Shown here in pieces: positions 8,661 to 15,357 of a stretch of DNA of 37,711 nt. Numbering within the stretch: position 1 is the first letter of the stretch; every line of letters begins with the position of its first letter. The DNA comes from JANWWM01 sp046719715 (GTDB taxonomy: Bacteria; Bacteroidota; Chlorobiia; Chlorobiales; Thermochlorobacteraceae). The stretch lies in NCBI GenBank assembly GCA_046719715.1, contig JBDNCJ010000028.1, positions 1 through 37,711 on the forward strand. Reading direction: 5' to 3'. The notes beneath the pieces are model-generated. The model was not told the origin of the DNA and did no database searches. It saw only the letters and a program-made list of their open reading frames with translations. Position numbers and translations under genes: made by a program.

Positions 8661-9986
8661 TTACTTTCCGACTCTGAACGGCGGAATGATAATGCCTGTG
8701 CATTCGCCAAAGCCAATGCGCCGCACGCCTTCCTTCTCGCAATAGGCTTTGATGATGATTTCGTCGCCATCTTCGATGAAACTGCGCTTTTCGCCGGTGG
8801 GCAGTTCAATCGGCGATTCGCCGCGCCACGCGCGTTCAAGCAAACAGCCGGCTTCTTCGCGCGTTTTTCCTGACACTGTGCCGCTTGCAAATAAATCGCC
8901 CGTGTGAAAATTACAGCCGTTGGAGGCATGATGCGTCAGCATTTGCGCCGGCGTCCAATACATATCCTTGAAACTTCCTTTGCTCAGTTGGAAGGGCGGA
9001 AGGTTTTGCTTGTGCATTTGATTGGTGCAAATGAAGACTTCAAGCGTGATGTCTAATCCGCCGTGCTGTGCGTTTTCTGGCGAATAGAGGTGCGGCAAAA
9101 TTTTCGGCTCGCCTTCGCCGCGCACGAACGCGTTTGCTCGGAACGGCGATAAGGCTTCGAGCGTAACTACCCAAGGCGAAACGCTCGTCGCAAAGTTTTT
9201 TGAAAGGAAAGGACCGAGCGGCTGATACTCCCAACGCTGAATGTCGCGCGCCGACCAATCATTGACGATGCACGCGCCCCAAATGTGCGTTTCCGCTTGA
9301 CGAATCGGAATCATCTGCCCGAAGCCCGTTGATGTTCCGACGAAAAATCCAATCTCGGCTTCATAATCCAATCGACGAGACGGCATAAACTTCGGCTCGG
9401 TTTTATCATCAGAATTAATTTGACCATTTGGACGGCGAATTTTTCTCCCTGAAATCACAATCGATGAGGCTCTGCCGTGATAAGCAATCGGGACGTATTT
9501 GTAATTCGGCAAAAGCGGATTTTCAGGGCGAAGCATCGTGCCGACGTTTGTGGCGTGATAAATTGACGCATAAAAATCGGTGAAATCGCCAATGCGCACG
9601 GGGTTAAGCATTTCAATTTTATTGCGCTCAAAAAGGTGATGTTTGAGTTTTTCTTGAAGGTCTTTGGGCGCGTCGCTTCGTAAGACTTTGGAAAGAGCAC
9701 GACGCAGTTCCGACGACGCCTCGTTGCCGAGTGCCATGAGTTGATTAAGAAACCCCTTGGTGCAAGCCGTTTTGATTTCTTGCGACACGTCCAACAAGTT
9801 GTTTAACATGACAGACGTGAGGTCGAGCGCGTAGTTGCCAATGGCGACGCACAAATGCGGCGAAAAATTTTTTGGCGACTTAAACGCGCCGAAAGGAAGA
9901 TTCTGAATGGGAAAATCGGTCTCTGGGTCGTTGGCGGAGTCTACCCACGATTTAAGGTCGGGATTGTGCGTGTCGTTCTGTTTCAT
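8661..9986 (-). CDS. fahA: Fumarylacetoacetase
   Basis: 441 residues, close to the usual 415-440. It hydrolyses 4-fumarylacetoacetate to fumarate and acetoacetate, the last step of tyrosine/homogentisate breakdown, in the cytoplasm. An SH3-like N-terminal domain (to about residue 115) precedes the FAH catalytic fold. Visible family motifs include FTDFYASIYHATNVG (metal Asp and catalytic His), PIAYHGRASS, LDYEAEIGFFVG (the E-x-E metal ligands), VNDWSARDIQ-x-WEY (metal Asp), and a C-terminal SGTVSG glycine turn. It follows an uncharacterised protein with a 4-nt ATGA overlap, a sign of translational coupling. No other homogentisate-pathway gene is in the window. It implies that this organism can use the oxygen-dependent homogentisate route. 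Confidence 0.95.
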   Translation of the reverse strand: MKQNDTHNPDLKSWVDSANDPETDFPIQNLPFGAFKSPKNFSPHLCVAIGNYALDLTSVMLNNLLDVSQEIKTACTKGFLNQLMALGNEASSELRRALSKVLRSDAPKDLQEKLKHHLFERNKIEMLNPVRIGDFTDFYASIYHATNVGTMLRPENPLLPNYKYVPIAYHGRASSIVISGRKIRRPNGQINSDDKTEPKFMPSRRLDYEAEIGFFVGTSTGFGQMIPIRQAETHIWGACIVNDWSARDIQRWEYQPLGPFLSKNFATSVSPWVVTLEALSPFRANAFVRGEGEPKILPHLYSPENAQHGGLDITLEVFICTNQMHKQNLPPFQLSKGSFKDMYWTPAQMLTHHASNGCNFHTGDLFASGTVSGKTREEAGCLLERAWRGESPIELPTGEKRSFIEDGDEIIIKAYCEKEGVRRIGFGECTGIIIPPFRVGK

Positions 9987-10876
9987 GAATTAAGCAGATG
10001 GTGTGTTTTAAGGTCTTCAATCGGCTCTTCAAACGAGCATGAGCCAAAAGAGAGCGCAAATTCAGTGCGTATGCGATGCAGGGTGGCAGTATCCAAACAG
10101 TGAGAACGCCAACATATCCTCTCTTGGCTGAATGAAAACTGTGCAAGGTCAGTTTCGCTCAAAAGGTCAGCAAGGTCAGGTTCCGTCATGCCACAGTAAG
10201 CAAACGCGCTTGCCAGAAAGACGTTGAGAAATCCGAACATCGTGCCGCTTGGGCTATCGGGCGCGTAAGTGAGGCGATACGCGGCGCGAATCGGGTGGTG
10301 CAATCCAGCAGTGGCTTTGAACGCGCACTGATGTTTAGCGCAAAGAAAAATAAAGCATGCTAACGCGTGAGGTGAAGGAAAGGCGTCAAGCGTAACGCCG
10401 CCCGTTCTCACTTTGGCGCGGTAATTTTTTTTCTTGATGGCTTCAATCAACGGCTCAACATCTCCCGCAATCGGAATTTCAATAAACGTCGCAAGCGACG
10501 AAGAAACATTCAAGGCGTGAATCTCCTCAACACGGCTCGCTTTCAATTCAACGGCGTCGATGAGCATGGAACGCGGCGCACGTGAAAATCGGTGATTGAA
10601 ATCGGCAATGATGTTCAGGTCGTCCGAAGCCATGTTTCCGACGAGTGCGGAAAGACGCCACGTTTGATTGCGCAAATCGGGAGTGAGCGCGTGAACGGCG
10701 GTTGTAAATTCTTCTAATCGCGAAACGGGAACAACGAATCGCGCAAGTGCCCAACGGTCAAGACTTTGAAGGTAGTGCGCATAATTTTTGACGGCTTCAG
10801 ACATTGAAAGCGAGGCTGGCGGAAACAAGCCTGCGTAATCAACGATACCGTTCAGGAGTGTGTGTAATGCGCTCAT
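9983..10876 (-). CDS. Conserved protein of unknown function coupled to fumarylacetoacetase
   Basis: 297 residues if started at the ATG at 10876 (MSALHTLLNGIVDYAGLFPP). The frame is open to another ATG at 10933, which would add 19 mainly hydrophobic residues; I prefer the inner start because the protein then opens with its most conserved-looking block. No Shine-Dalgarno is clear for either. Striking segments are GIVDYAGLFPPASLSM at the N-terminus, ARFVVPVSRLEEF, AKVRTGGVTLDAFP in the middle, and FKATAGLHHPIR about 190-210 residues in. The last two hold closely spaced Lys, Arg, Gly and His residues that could form an active site. Alternating helices and strands suggest an alpha/beta, possibly TIM-barrel, enzyme (inference). 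Proteins of this pattern exist in diverse bacteria, but I know of no assigned function. It lies 88 nt after dihydroorotase, and its TGA overlaps the fahA ATG. Confidence 0.8.
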   Translation of the reverse strand: MSALHTLLNGIVDYAGLFPPASLSMSEAVKNYAHYLQSLDRWALARFVVPVSRLEEFTTAVHALTPDLRNQTWRLSALVGNMASDDLNIIADFNHRFSRAPRSMLIDAVELKASRVEEIHALNVSSSLATFIEIPIAGDVEPLIEAIKKKNYRAKVRTGGVTLDAFPSPHALACFIFLCAKHQCAFKATAGLHHPIRAAYRLTYAPDSPSGTMFGFLNVFLASAFAYCGMTEPDLADLLSETDLAQFSFSQERICWRSHCLDTATLHRIRTEFALSFGSCSFEEPIEDLKTHHLLNS

Positions 10877-10964
10877 GCTGAATGTGATTTGGAAACGCAA
10901 ACTAACAAAATTCAGCGCAACAGGAAAGAACATTCAGCGACGCGCCTCTGACCCCAAGCGGCAA

Positions 10965-12284
10965 CTACATCAGCCAAACTTTGCCCTTGCACGCTACGCC
11001 AATCGGTTTTCCCTTCAAGCGACGGTTGTAGAACGGTGAGTTTTTGGATTTTGATTGGAGTTGCGAGGTATCGACCGTCCACTCTTCATCGGGCGCGATG
11101 AACGAGAGGTTGGCGACTGTTCCGACTTGAAAGCGAATCGGTGGCAGTTTCATCAATCGGCGCGGAGTGGTGGAGAGCAATTCAATCGCACGGTAAGGCG
11201 AAATGATATTTTTGTGAACAAGTTCCGTGAACGTTAGCCCGACCGATGTTTCAAGTCCAACAATGCCGAAACTGGCTTGCGCGATGCCGCAGTCTTTTTC
11301 GTGGCAGGCGTGCGGTGCGTGGTCGGTGGCGATGGCGTCGATGATTCCATCGGCAAGGGCTTGCAAGAGGGCGTCGCGGTCGCGTGCGCTTCGCAGGGGC
11401 GGGTTCATTCTGAAATTGCCGTCGTAGCCTGAATGGAAAACGTCTTCGTCCGTCAAAGTAAAATGGTGCGGCGCTACTTCGCACGAGACGCACAGACCTT
11501 CGGCTTTGGCGTTGCGCACGAGTTCAATCGCGGCTTTGGTGCTGATGTGTGCGACGTGATAGCGTGGCATGTGCGACATTGCGCCTTGTTTGACATCGAG
11601 CAAATAGCGAATGAGATGCAAATCGCGCGAAAGCACAATCGTTTCGGAAATGCTCGGCACGCCGCGCAATCCGAGAAGTGAGGAATAAACGCCTTCGTTC
11701 ATCACGCCGCCGGCGGAAAGACATGTGTCTTCGCAATGCTGAATGACGAGCAAATCAAACATCGAGGCGTATTCAAACGCGAGGCGCATCGTGCGCGAGT
11801 TCATCACGGGTGAGCCGTCGTCGGAGAGGGCTTTGACGCCCGTTTCCCACAGTTCGCCGTAGTTACAAATTTTTTCGCCTTTGCGTGCGGTTGTAATCGC
11901 GCCAATCACTTCAAGTTCAATCGGAAGCGATGCGGCTTTATGGCGCAGGTAGGTTGAAACTTGGGCGTTGTCAATTGGCGGCTCGGTGTTCGGCATGAGC
12001 GCGACGCCTGTAAATCCGCCTGCTAATGCTGAGCGTGAGCCTGTCTGTAAATCTTCCTTGTATTCAAATCCGGGTTCGCGAAAATGGCAGTGCATATCAA
12101 ATAAACCCGACGCAATCATCTTGCCCGTGAAATCAAACACTTTGTCGCTTGCAATCGGCGTGAGTGTTTCAGGGGCAAGGGCAATGGCTTCAATCACGCC
12201 TAATTCCGATAAACGAATCGAGCCAACGGCATCGAGCGTTTCTTCGGGATTGATGAGGCGTGCGTTTTGAAAAAGGTAGGACAT
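10965..12284 (-). CDS. pyrC: Dihydroorotase
   Basis: 439 residues, typical of class I dihydroorotases. It cyclises N-carbamoyl-L-aspartate to dihydroorotate in de novo pyrimidine synthesis, in the cytoplasm. The amidohydrolase fold shows the zinc His pair in DMHCHFREPG, the substrate segment MPNTEPPIDN, KALSDDGSPV (Asp in place of a carboxylated Lys, as in class I enzymes), HCEDTCLS, HISTKAAIELV, VAPHHFTLTDEDV and the catalytic ATDHAPH. The GFEYKEDLQTG segment after the HxH motif supports an active enzyme rather than an inactive PyrC-like subunit. Only 2 nt separate its ATG from the stop of the PIN gene upstream, so its ribosome site lies within that gene and the two are probably co-transcribed. 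Confidence 0.93.
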   Translation of the reverse strand: MSYLFQNARLINPEETLDAVGSIRLSELGVIEAIALAPETLTPIASDKVFDFTGKMIASGLFDMHCHFREPGFEYKEDLQTGSRSALAGGFTGVALMPNTEPPIDNAQVSTYLRHKAASLPIELEVIGAITTARKGEKICNYGELWETGVKALSDDGSPVMNSRTMRLAFEYASMFDLLVIQHCEDTCLSAGGVMNEGVYSSLLGLRGVPSISETIVLSRDLHLIRYLLDVKQGAMSHMPRYHVAHISTKAAIELVRNAKAEGLCVSCEVAPHHFTLTDEDVFHSGYDGNFRMNPPLRSARDRDALLQALADGIIDAIATDHAPHACHEKDCGIAQASFGIVGLETSVGLTFTELVHKNIISPYRAIELLSTTPRRLMKLPPIRFQVGTVANLSFIAPDEEWTVDTSQLQSKSKNSPFYNRRLKGKPIGVACKGKVWLM

Positions 12285-12286
12285 TT

Positions 12287-12556
12287 TTAGGTCAGCGAAT
12301 TAACATCAATAAGTTCCAGATTCTTGATTCGCGAGAAGTGGGATTGATTGAGCGTTAAGATGGGAAAGTTGAAGTAAAGTGCAGACGCCGCGATAACGGT
12401 ATCACGAAAACCAATATCTTGATTTTGAGAAATGAGCGCGGCATGAAGATGTGCGACGAATTTTGCCAACTCGACATCAAAGGGAACTACATTGATATTG
12501 CGAAGATGGTCAATAAAAATGCTTGTATCTACAAGGACTTGAGATAAGCGTCCCAT
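12287..12556 (-). CDS. Shortened PIN-domain (VapC-like) toxin, probably inactive
   Basis: 89 residues, whereas VapC-type PIN toxins usually have about 125-140. It opens with a good first strand and catalytic Asp (VLVDTSIFIDHLR, Asp at residue 10). It then passes directly into the second half of a PIN domain (NINVVPFDVELAKFVAHLHA, then ISQNQDIGFRDTVIAASAL with the late Asp, then LTLNQSHFSRI). The middle block, normally about 45-50 residues with the conserved acidic Glu (VTLAEL-type helix), is absent. The fold would lose two helices and one catalytic acid, so an RNase function is unlikely. The frame is intact, which suggests a clean in-frame deletion. The start overlaps the antitoxin by 28 nt, the usual antitoxin-toxin arrangement. 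Confidence 0.75.
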   Translation of the reverse strand: MGRLSQVLVDTSIFIDHLRNINVVPFDVELAKFVAHLHAALISQNQDIGFRDTVIAASALYFNFPILTLNQSHFSRIKNLELIDVNSLT

Positions 12557-12783
12557 TGTTTGAATGTTTGGTTTAATTCTTCCATAGCCGTATCAACTTG
12601 GGGATTATCAGCCCACACGCCACAGGTTTGTTCGGCGATTTTGACCAATCGCTCACGTTTATTTTGAATTGCAGTGTCGCTTATCTCGATGATGAGTTGA
12701 ACTTTGGTGTGCGGCAAAAGATCTATCTTTTCAATCGGGCGAAATACTTCGCCGTCGTAGGTGGCTGTGATGACTTTTACCAT
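12529..12783 (-). CDS. DUF104/AF2212-type antitoxin of a PIN toxin pair
   Basis: 84 residues. The N-terminus (MVKVITATYDGEVFRPIEKI then LPHTKVQLIIEI) matches the short beta-rich, AbrB-like fold of DUF104 (AF2212-like) antitoxins, which sit directly upstream of PIN toxins. The C-terminal half is helical and rich in Glu, Gln and Trp and would be the toxin-wrapping part. The ATG at 12783 is supported by a strong ribosome site (GGGAGGG, complement of 12791-12797) 7 nt upstream. The N-terminal fold is expected to bind DNA near its own promoter, so the pair may be self-regulated; this is a family-based inference. mgtE ends 35 nt upstream in the same direction. Confidence 0.75.
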   Translation of the reverse strand: MVKVITATYDGEVFRPIEKIDLLPHTKVQLIIEISDTAIQNKRERLVKIAEQTCGVWADNPQVDTAMEELNQTFKQWDAYLKSL

Positions 12784-12818
12784 TTTGTTGCCCTCCCGTG
12801 AATTGAAATGACTCGTGC

Positions 12819-14180
12819 TTAATATAAATGAAAAACGAGTTTGGCGATGGTGAAATAAATAATCAATCCCGTTGCATCAACCAGCGTGGTGATGAGCGGC
12901 GCAGAAAGCACCGTTGCATCTAATCCGAATCGCTCGGCAAGAATCGGAATTTGAGACGCGACGGCACTCGACCAGATGCAAATGGCAACCACGCTTCCGC
13001 CAACAATGATTGAAAAATGCCAATCGTTCAACGTCAGAAACGACCAGCCAAAGCCAATCACGCCCAGCATAGAGCCAACCGTGATGCCTGTTAAGGTTTC
13101 GCGGATTAGCACTTTCAACCAATCCTTCGTTTCAATTTCGCCAATGGCTAAACTGCGGATAATCGTCGAGACCGTTTGCGAGCCGGTGTTGCCGCCCGTG
13201 CCGATGAGCAACGGCGTAAAGACAGCAAGCGCGACGGCAATCGTTTCTGAAATGCTGTCGTGAAAAAATTTCACCACATTGCCCGTGAGCGTTCCGCCGA
13301 CGAAAAGAAAGAGAAGCCACCCGATTCGATTGCGCACCACGAACCAAAGCGGGCTATCAAAATAAGTGCGTTCTGCCGCACCGGTTTGAACGCCGCCCAA
13401 ACTCAAAAAGTCTTTGGTTTCTTCTTGCTCAATCACAGAGAGCACATCATCGACGGTAACAATGCCAACCAGAATGCCGTTGCTGTCGGTTACAGGGAGC
13501 GCGACGCGGGCGTATTTTTTGAAGTATTCAATCGCTTTTTCTTGGTCGTCGGCTACATTGAGCGACACGAAATTCCGATTCATCAAATCGCTAACCAGTT
13601 TATCTAACGGCGAGAGCAAAAACTCACGAATTTTAATATCGTCAATGAGCCGTCCTTTATCGTCGGTAACATAAATCACATTGAGCGTTTCGCTGTCGCG
13701 ACCATTTTCGCGAATGTAGTCGAGCACTTGTTTGACCGTCCAATCGGGCGGCACATCGATGTAATCTGTCGTCATCAAGCGACCGACGCTGTTAGGCGGA
13801 TAGCCGAGAAGCGACTGCGCCGTAGCCCGCTCTTCGGGCGAGAGAAGCGAGAGCATTTGTTTGACGGCGGCGGCAGGAAGTTCTTCCAGCAAAGCCGTGC
13901 GGTCGTCTTCAGACATATCGTCCAAAATTGCGGCAACTTCTTCTTTGCCGAGTGCTTTGATGAGATTTTTTTGTGAATCAAAATCGAGGAACTCAAACAC
14001 ATCGGTCGCAAGCACGCGCGGCAATAAACGAAAGACAATCGCTTGGTCTTTTTCAGGAATCTCAACTAAAATTTCGGCAATATCGGCGGGAAGCATTTCA
14101 GAGAAGACCTCGCGCAGTTCGGTAAAATGGCGCGTCTCAATGAGTTCGCGAATTTCGGGCAGTATGGTTGTGCCAAGCAT
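12819..14180 (-). CDS. mgtE: Magnesium transporter MgtE
   Basis: 453 residues, the full MgtE length. It is an inner-membrane Mg2+ channel gated by cytosolic Mg2+. The N-terminal helical MgtE_N domain (residues about 1-125) carries repeated LLEELPAAAVKQMLSLLSP-type units. A pair of CBS domains follows (about 130-250; MTTDYIDVPPDWTV and MNRNFVSLNVADDQEKAIEY). Five membrane segments occupy about 280-453. GNTGSQTVSTIIRSLA is the conserved pore-lining motif, and LVDATGLIIYF in the last helix holds the selectivity Asp. A predicted connecting helix lies before the membrane part. It diverges from cdaA across 129 bp. The antitoxin gene follows after 35 nt. Confidence 0.95.
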   Translation of the reverse strand: MLGTTILPEIRELIETRHFTELREVFSEMLPADIAEILVEIPEKDQAIVFRLLPRVLATDVFEFLDFDSQKNLIKALGKEEVAAILDDMSEDDRTALLEELPAAAVKQMLSLLSPEERATAQSLLGYPPNSVGRLMTTDYIDVPPDWTVKQVLDYIRENGRDSETLNVIYVTDDKGRLIDDIKIREFLLSPLDKLVSDLMNRNFVSLNVADDQEKAIEYFKKYARVALPVTDSNGILVGIVTVDDVLSVIEQEETKDFLSLGGVQTGAAERTYFDSPLWFVVRNRIGWLLFLFVGGTLTGNVVKFFHDSISETIAVALAVFTPLLIGTGGNTGSQTVSTIIRSLAIGEIETKDWLKVLIRETLTGITVGSMLGVIGFGWSFLTLNDWHFSIIVGGSVVAICIWSSAVASQIPILAERFGLDATVLSAPLITTLVDATGLIIYFTIAKLVFHLY

Positions 14181-14309
14181 TGCCGTATTGAATAGACGTT
14201 GAAGATGCGACTTGAAAATTTCACAACAAGTTGCAAAAATAAGGCTTTGCCGTGAGCCTTTGATAGTTTCTTAAACTTTTTTCACTTTGGGCTAAATTTT
14301 TTTCAAGCG

Positions 14310-15068
14310 ATGGAACTCTTCAAAATCGGTTTTCTTTCCTTTACGCTCCTCGACCTTGCCGATGTCAGTCTCATTACATTGCTGTTTTACAAACTCTATG
14401 ATTACATCAAAGGCACGGTGGGCTTGCCAATTTTCGTTGGACTTCTGCTCATTTTGGGGGGCTCGGCATTTGCGAGTTTTCTCAATCTTTCAACGCTCGA
14501 TTGGATTTTCGGAAAGTTAATGAGCGTGTGGCTGATTCTCGTGGTGATTCTCTTTCAGCCCGAACTTCGGCGGGTGCTTCTTGCCATCGGTCAGAATCGG
14601 TTGTTTGCAGGATTTTTTCAGAGCGATAGTAAAGAAGTGATTGAAGAAATCGTTGCCGCCGTCGATGAACTCGTCGATAAGCACATCGGGGCGTTGATTG
14701 TTATGGCGCGCACGGTCGGCTTAAAGTCTTACATCGAAACGGGGCAAGAACTTGATGCGGTGCTCTCGCGCAAATTGCTGGTTTCACTTTTTGCACCCAA
14801 TACGCCGTTGCACGATGGCGCCGTGATTGTGAGCGGTAAAAAAATTCTTTCCGCGCGTTCCGTTCTGCCGCTCACGCAAAACGAAACCATTTCGGAAAAC
14901 TTCGGCATGCGTCATCGCGCCGCGCTGGGTATTTCGGAAATTTCCGACGCCTTCGTCATTGTCGTTTCTGAAGAGACGGGCAAAATTTCCATCGCTGAAA
15001 ACGGCAACTTGGTGCGCGGATTAAGCCTCTCCGAACTGCGCGCCCGCCTTACGAAAGCACTTAAATAG
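14310..15068 (+). CDS. cdaA: Membrane-bound diadenylate cyclase CdaA
   Basis: 252 residues. It makes the second messenger c-di-AMP from two ATP at the inner face of the cytoplasmic membrane. Three N-terminal membrane segments (residues about 10-30, 38-56 and 66-82) lead into a DisA_N domain with the family motif LFQPELRR just before it. LHDGAVIV supplies the catalytic DGA motif and GMRHRAALG the RHR motif, so the enzyme should be active. The length is a little under the Bacillus protein (about 273 residues), mainly from a shorter tail. The ATG at 14310 is preceded by an AT-rich leader without a clear Shine-Dalgarno. It stands alone: no CdaR/YbbR-like or GlmM gene follows, unlike in Firmicutes. 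Confidence 0.93.
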   Translation: MELFKIGFLSFTLLDLADVSLITLLFYKLYDYIKGTVGLPIFVGLLLILGGSAFASFLNLSTLDWIFGKLMSVWLILVVILFQPELRRVLLAIGQNRLFAGFFQSDSKEVIEEIVAAVDELVDKHIGALIVMARTVGLKSYIETGQELDAVLSRKLLVSLFAPNTPLHDGAVIVSGKKILSARSVLPLTQNETISENFGMRHRAALGISEISDAFVIVVSEETGKISIAENGNLVRGLSLSELRARLTKALK

Positions 15069-15149
15069 GTGAGAGTGAAAAGTGAAGAATGAAGGGTTCG
15101 GTCGTGTTATGTTCTTGTGTTTGTCATGGTGAACGACGCGACGCTACGA

Positions 15150-15235
15150 CCTCACCCTGTCCCGACTTCGTCGGGACATCTCTCTCCTTTTTAGGAGAGG
15201 GAAAGATTCCGCAACGCGGAATCAAGGGTGAGGTT
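15150..15235. repeat. REP-like palindromic element with three internal hairpins
   Basis: A perfect 10-bp outer inverted repeat (ACCTCACCCT at 15150-15159, AGGGTGAGGT at 15226-15235) encloses three consecutive perfect hairpins. They are 15160-15167/15171-15178 (8 bp, GTCCCGAC), 15183-15189/15194-15200 (7 bp, CTCTCCT), and 15206-15213/15217-15224 (8 bp, GATTCCGC). As single strand it would fold into a four-way junction. This resembles extragenic palindromic repeats dispersed in many bacterial genomes. Only one copy is in this window, so the repeat status is an inference. Confidence 0.75.
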
Positions 15236-15300
15236 TGCACGGCTCGGAATGAAAAACACACTTTAATAGCACTACCAAGGGTTCCTATCAAAAACACATC

Positions 15301-15333
15301 AAATAAAAAGGCGAGCCTCCTTGACTCGCCTTT
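15301..15333 (-). terminator. Rho-independent terminator of the T9SS cargo gene
   Basis: A perfect 9-bp stem (AAAGGCGAG at 15307-15315 with CTCGCCTTT at 15325-15333) has a 9-nt loop. Read on the minus strand it is followed by a T-rich run (TTTTTATTT). It starts 24 nt after the stop codon at 15358. Confidence 0.85.
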
Positions 15334-15357
15334 AATGTTCATACTATCAAACAATGC

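Larger units (their letters stand above)
15069..15357. other. 289-bp gene-free gap between cdaA and the T9SS cargo gene
   Basis: Short open frames here show no protein-like composition. The gap holds a cloverleaf-like palindromic repeat (15150-15235) and the hairpin ending the minus-strand gene (15301-15333). I see no promoter for either flank, as both neighbouring genes end here. Confidence 0.7.

Noticed and set aside
14241..14260. Possible hairpin (AAGGCT/AGCCTT) between mgtE and cdaA as an Mg2+ or c-di-AMP riboswitch
   Set aside because: Only a 6-bp stem; none of the conserved cores of the known Mg2+ (M-box, mgtA-type) or ydaO riboswitches can be seen.
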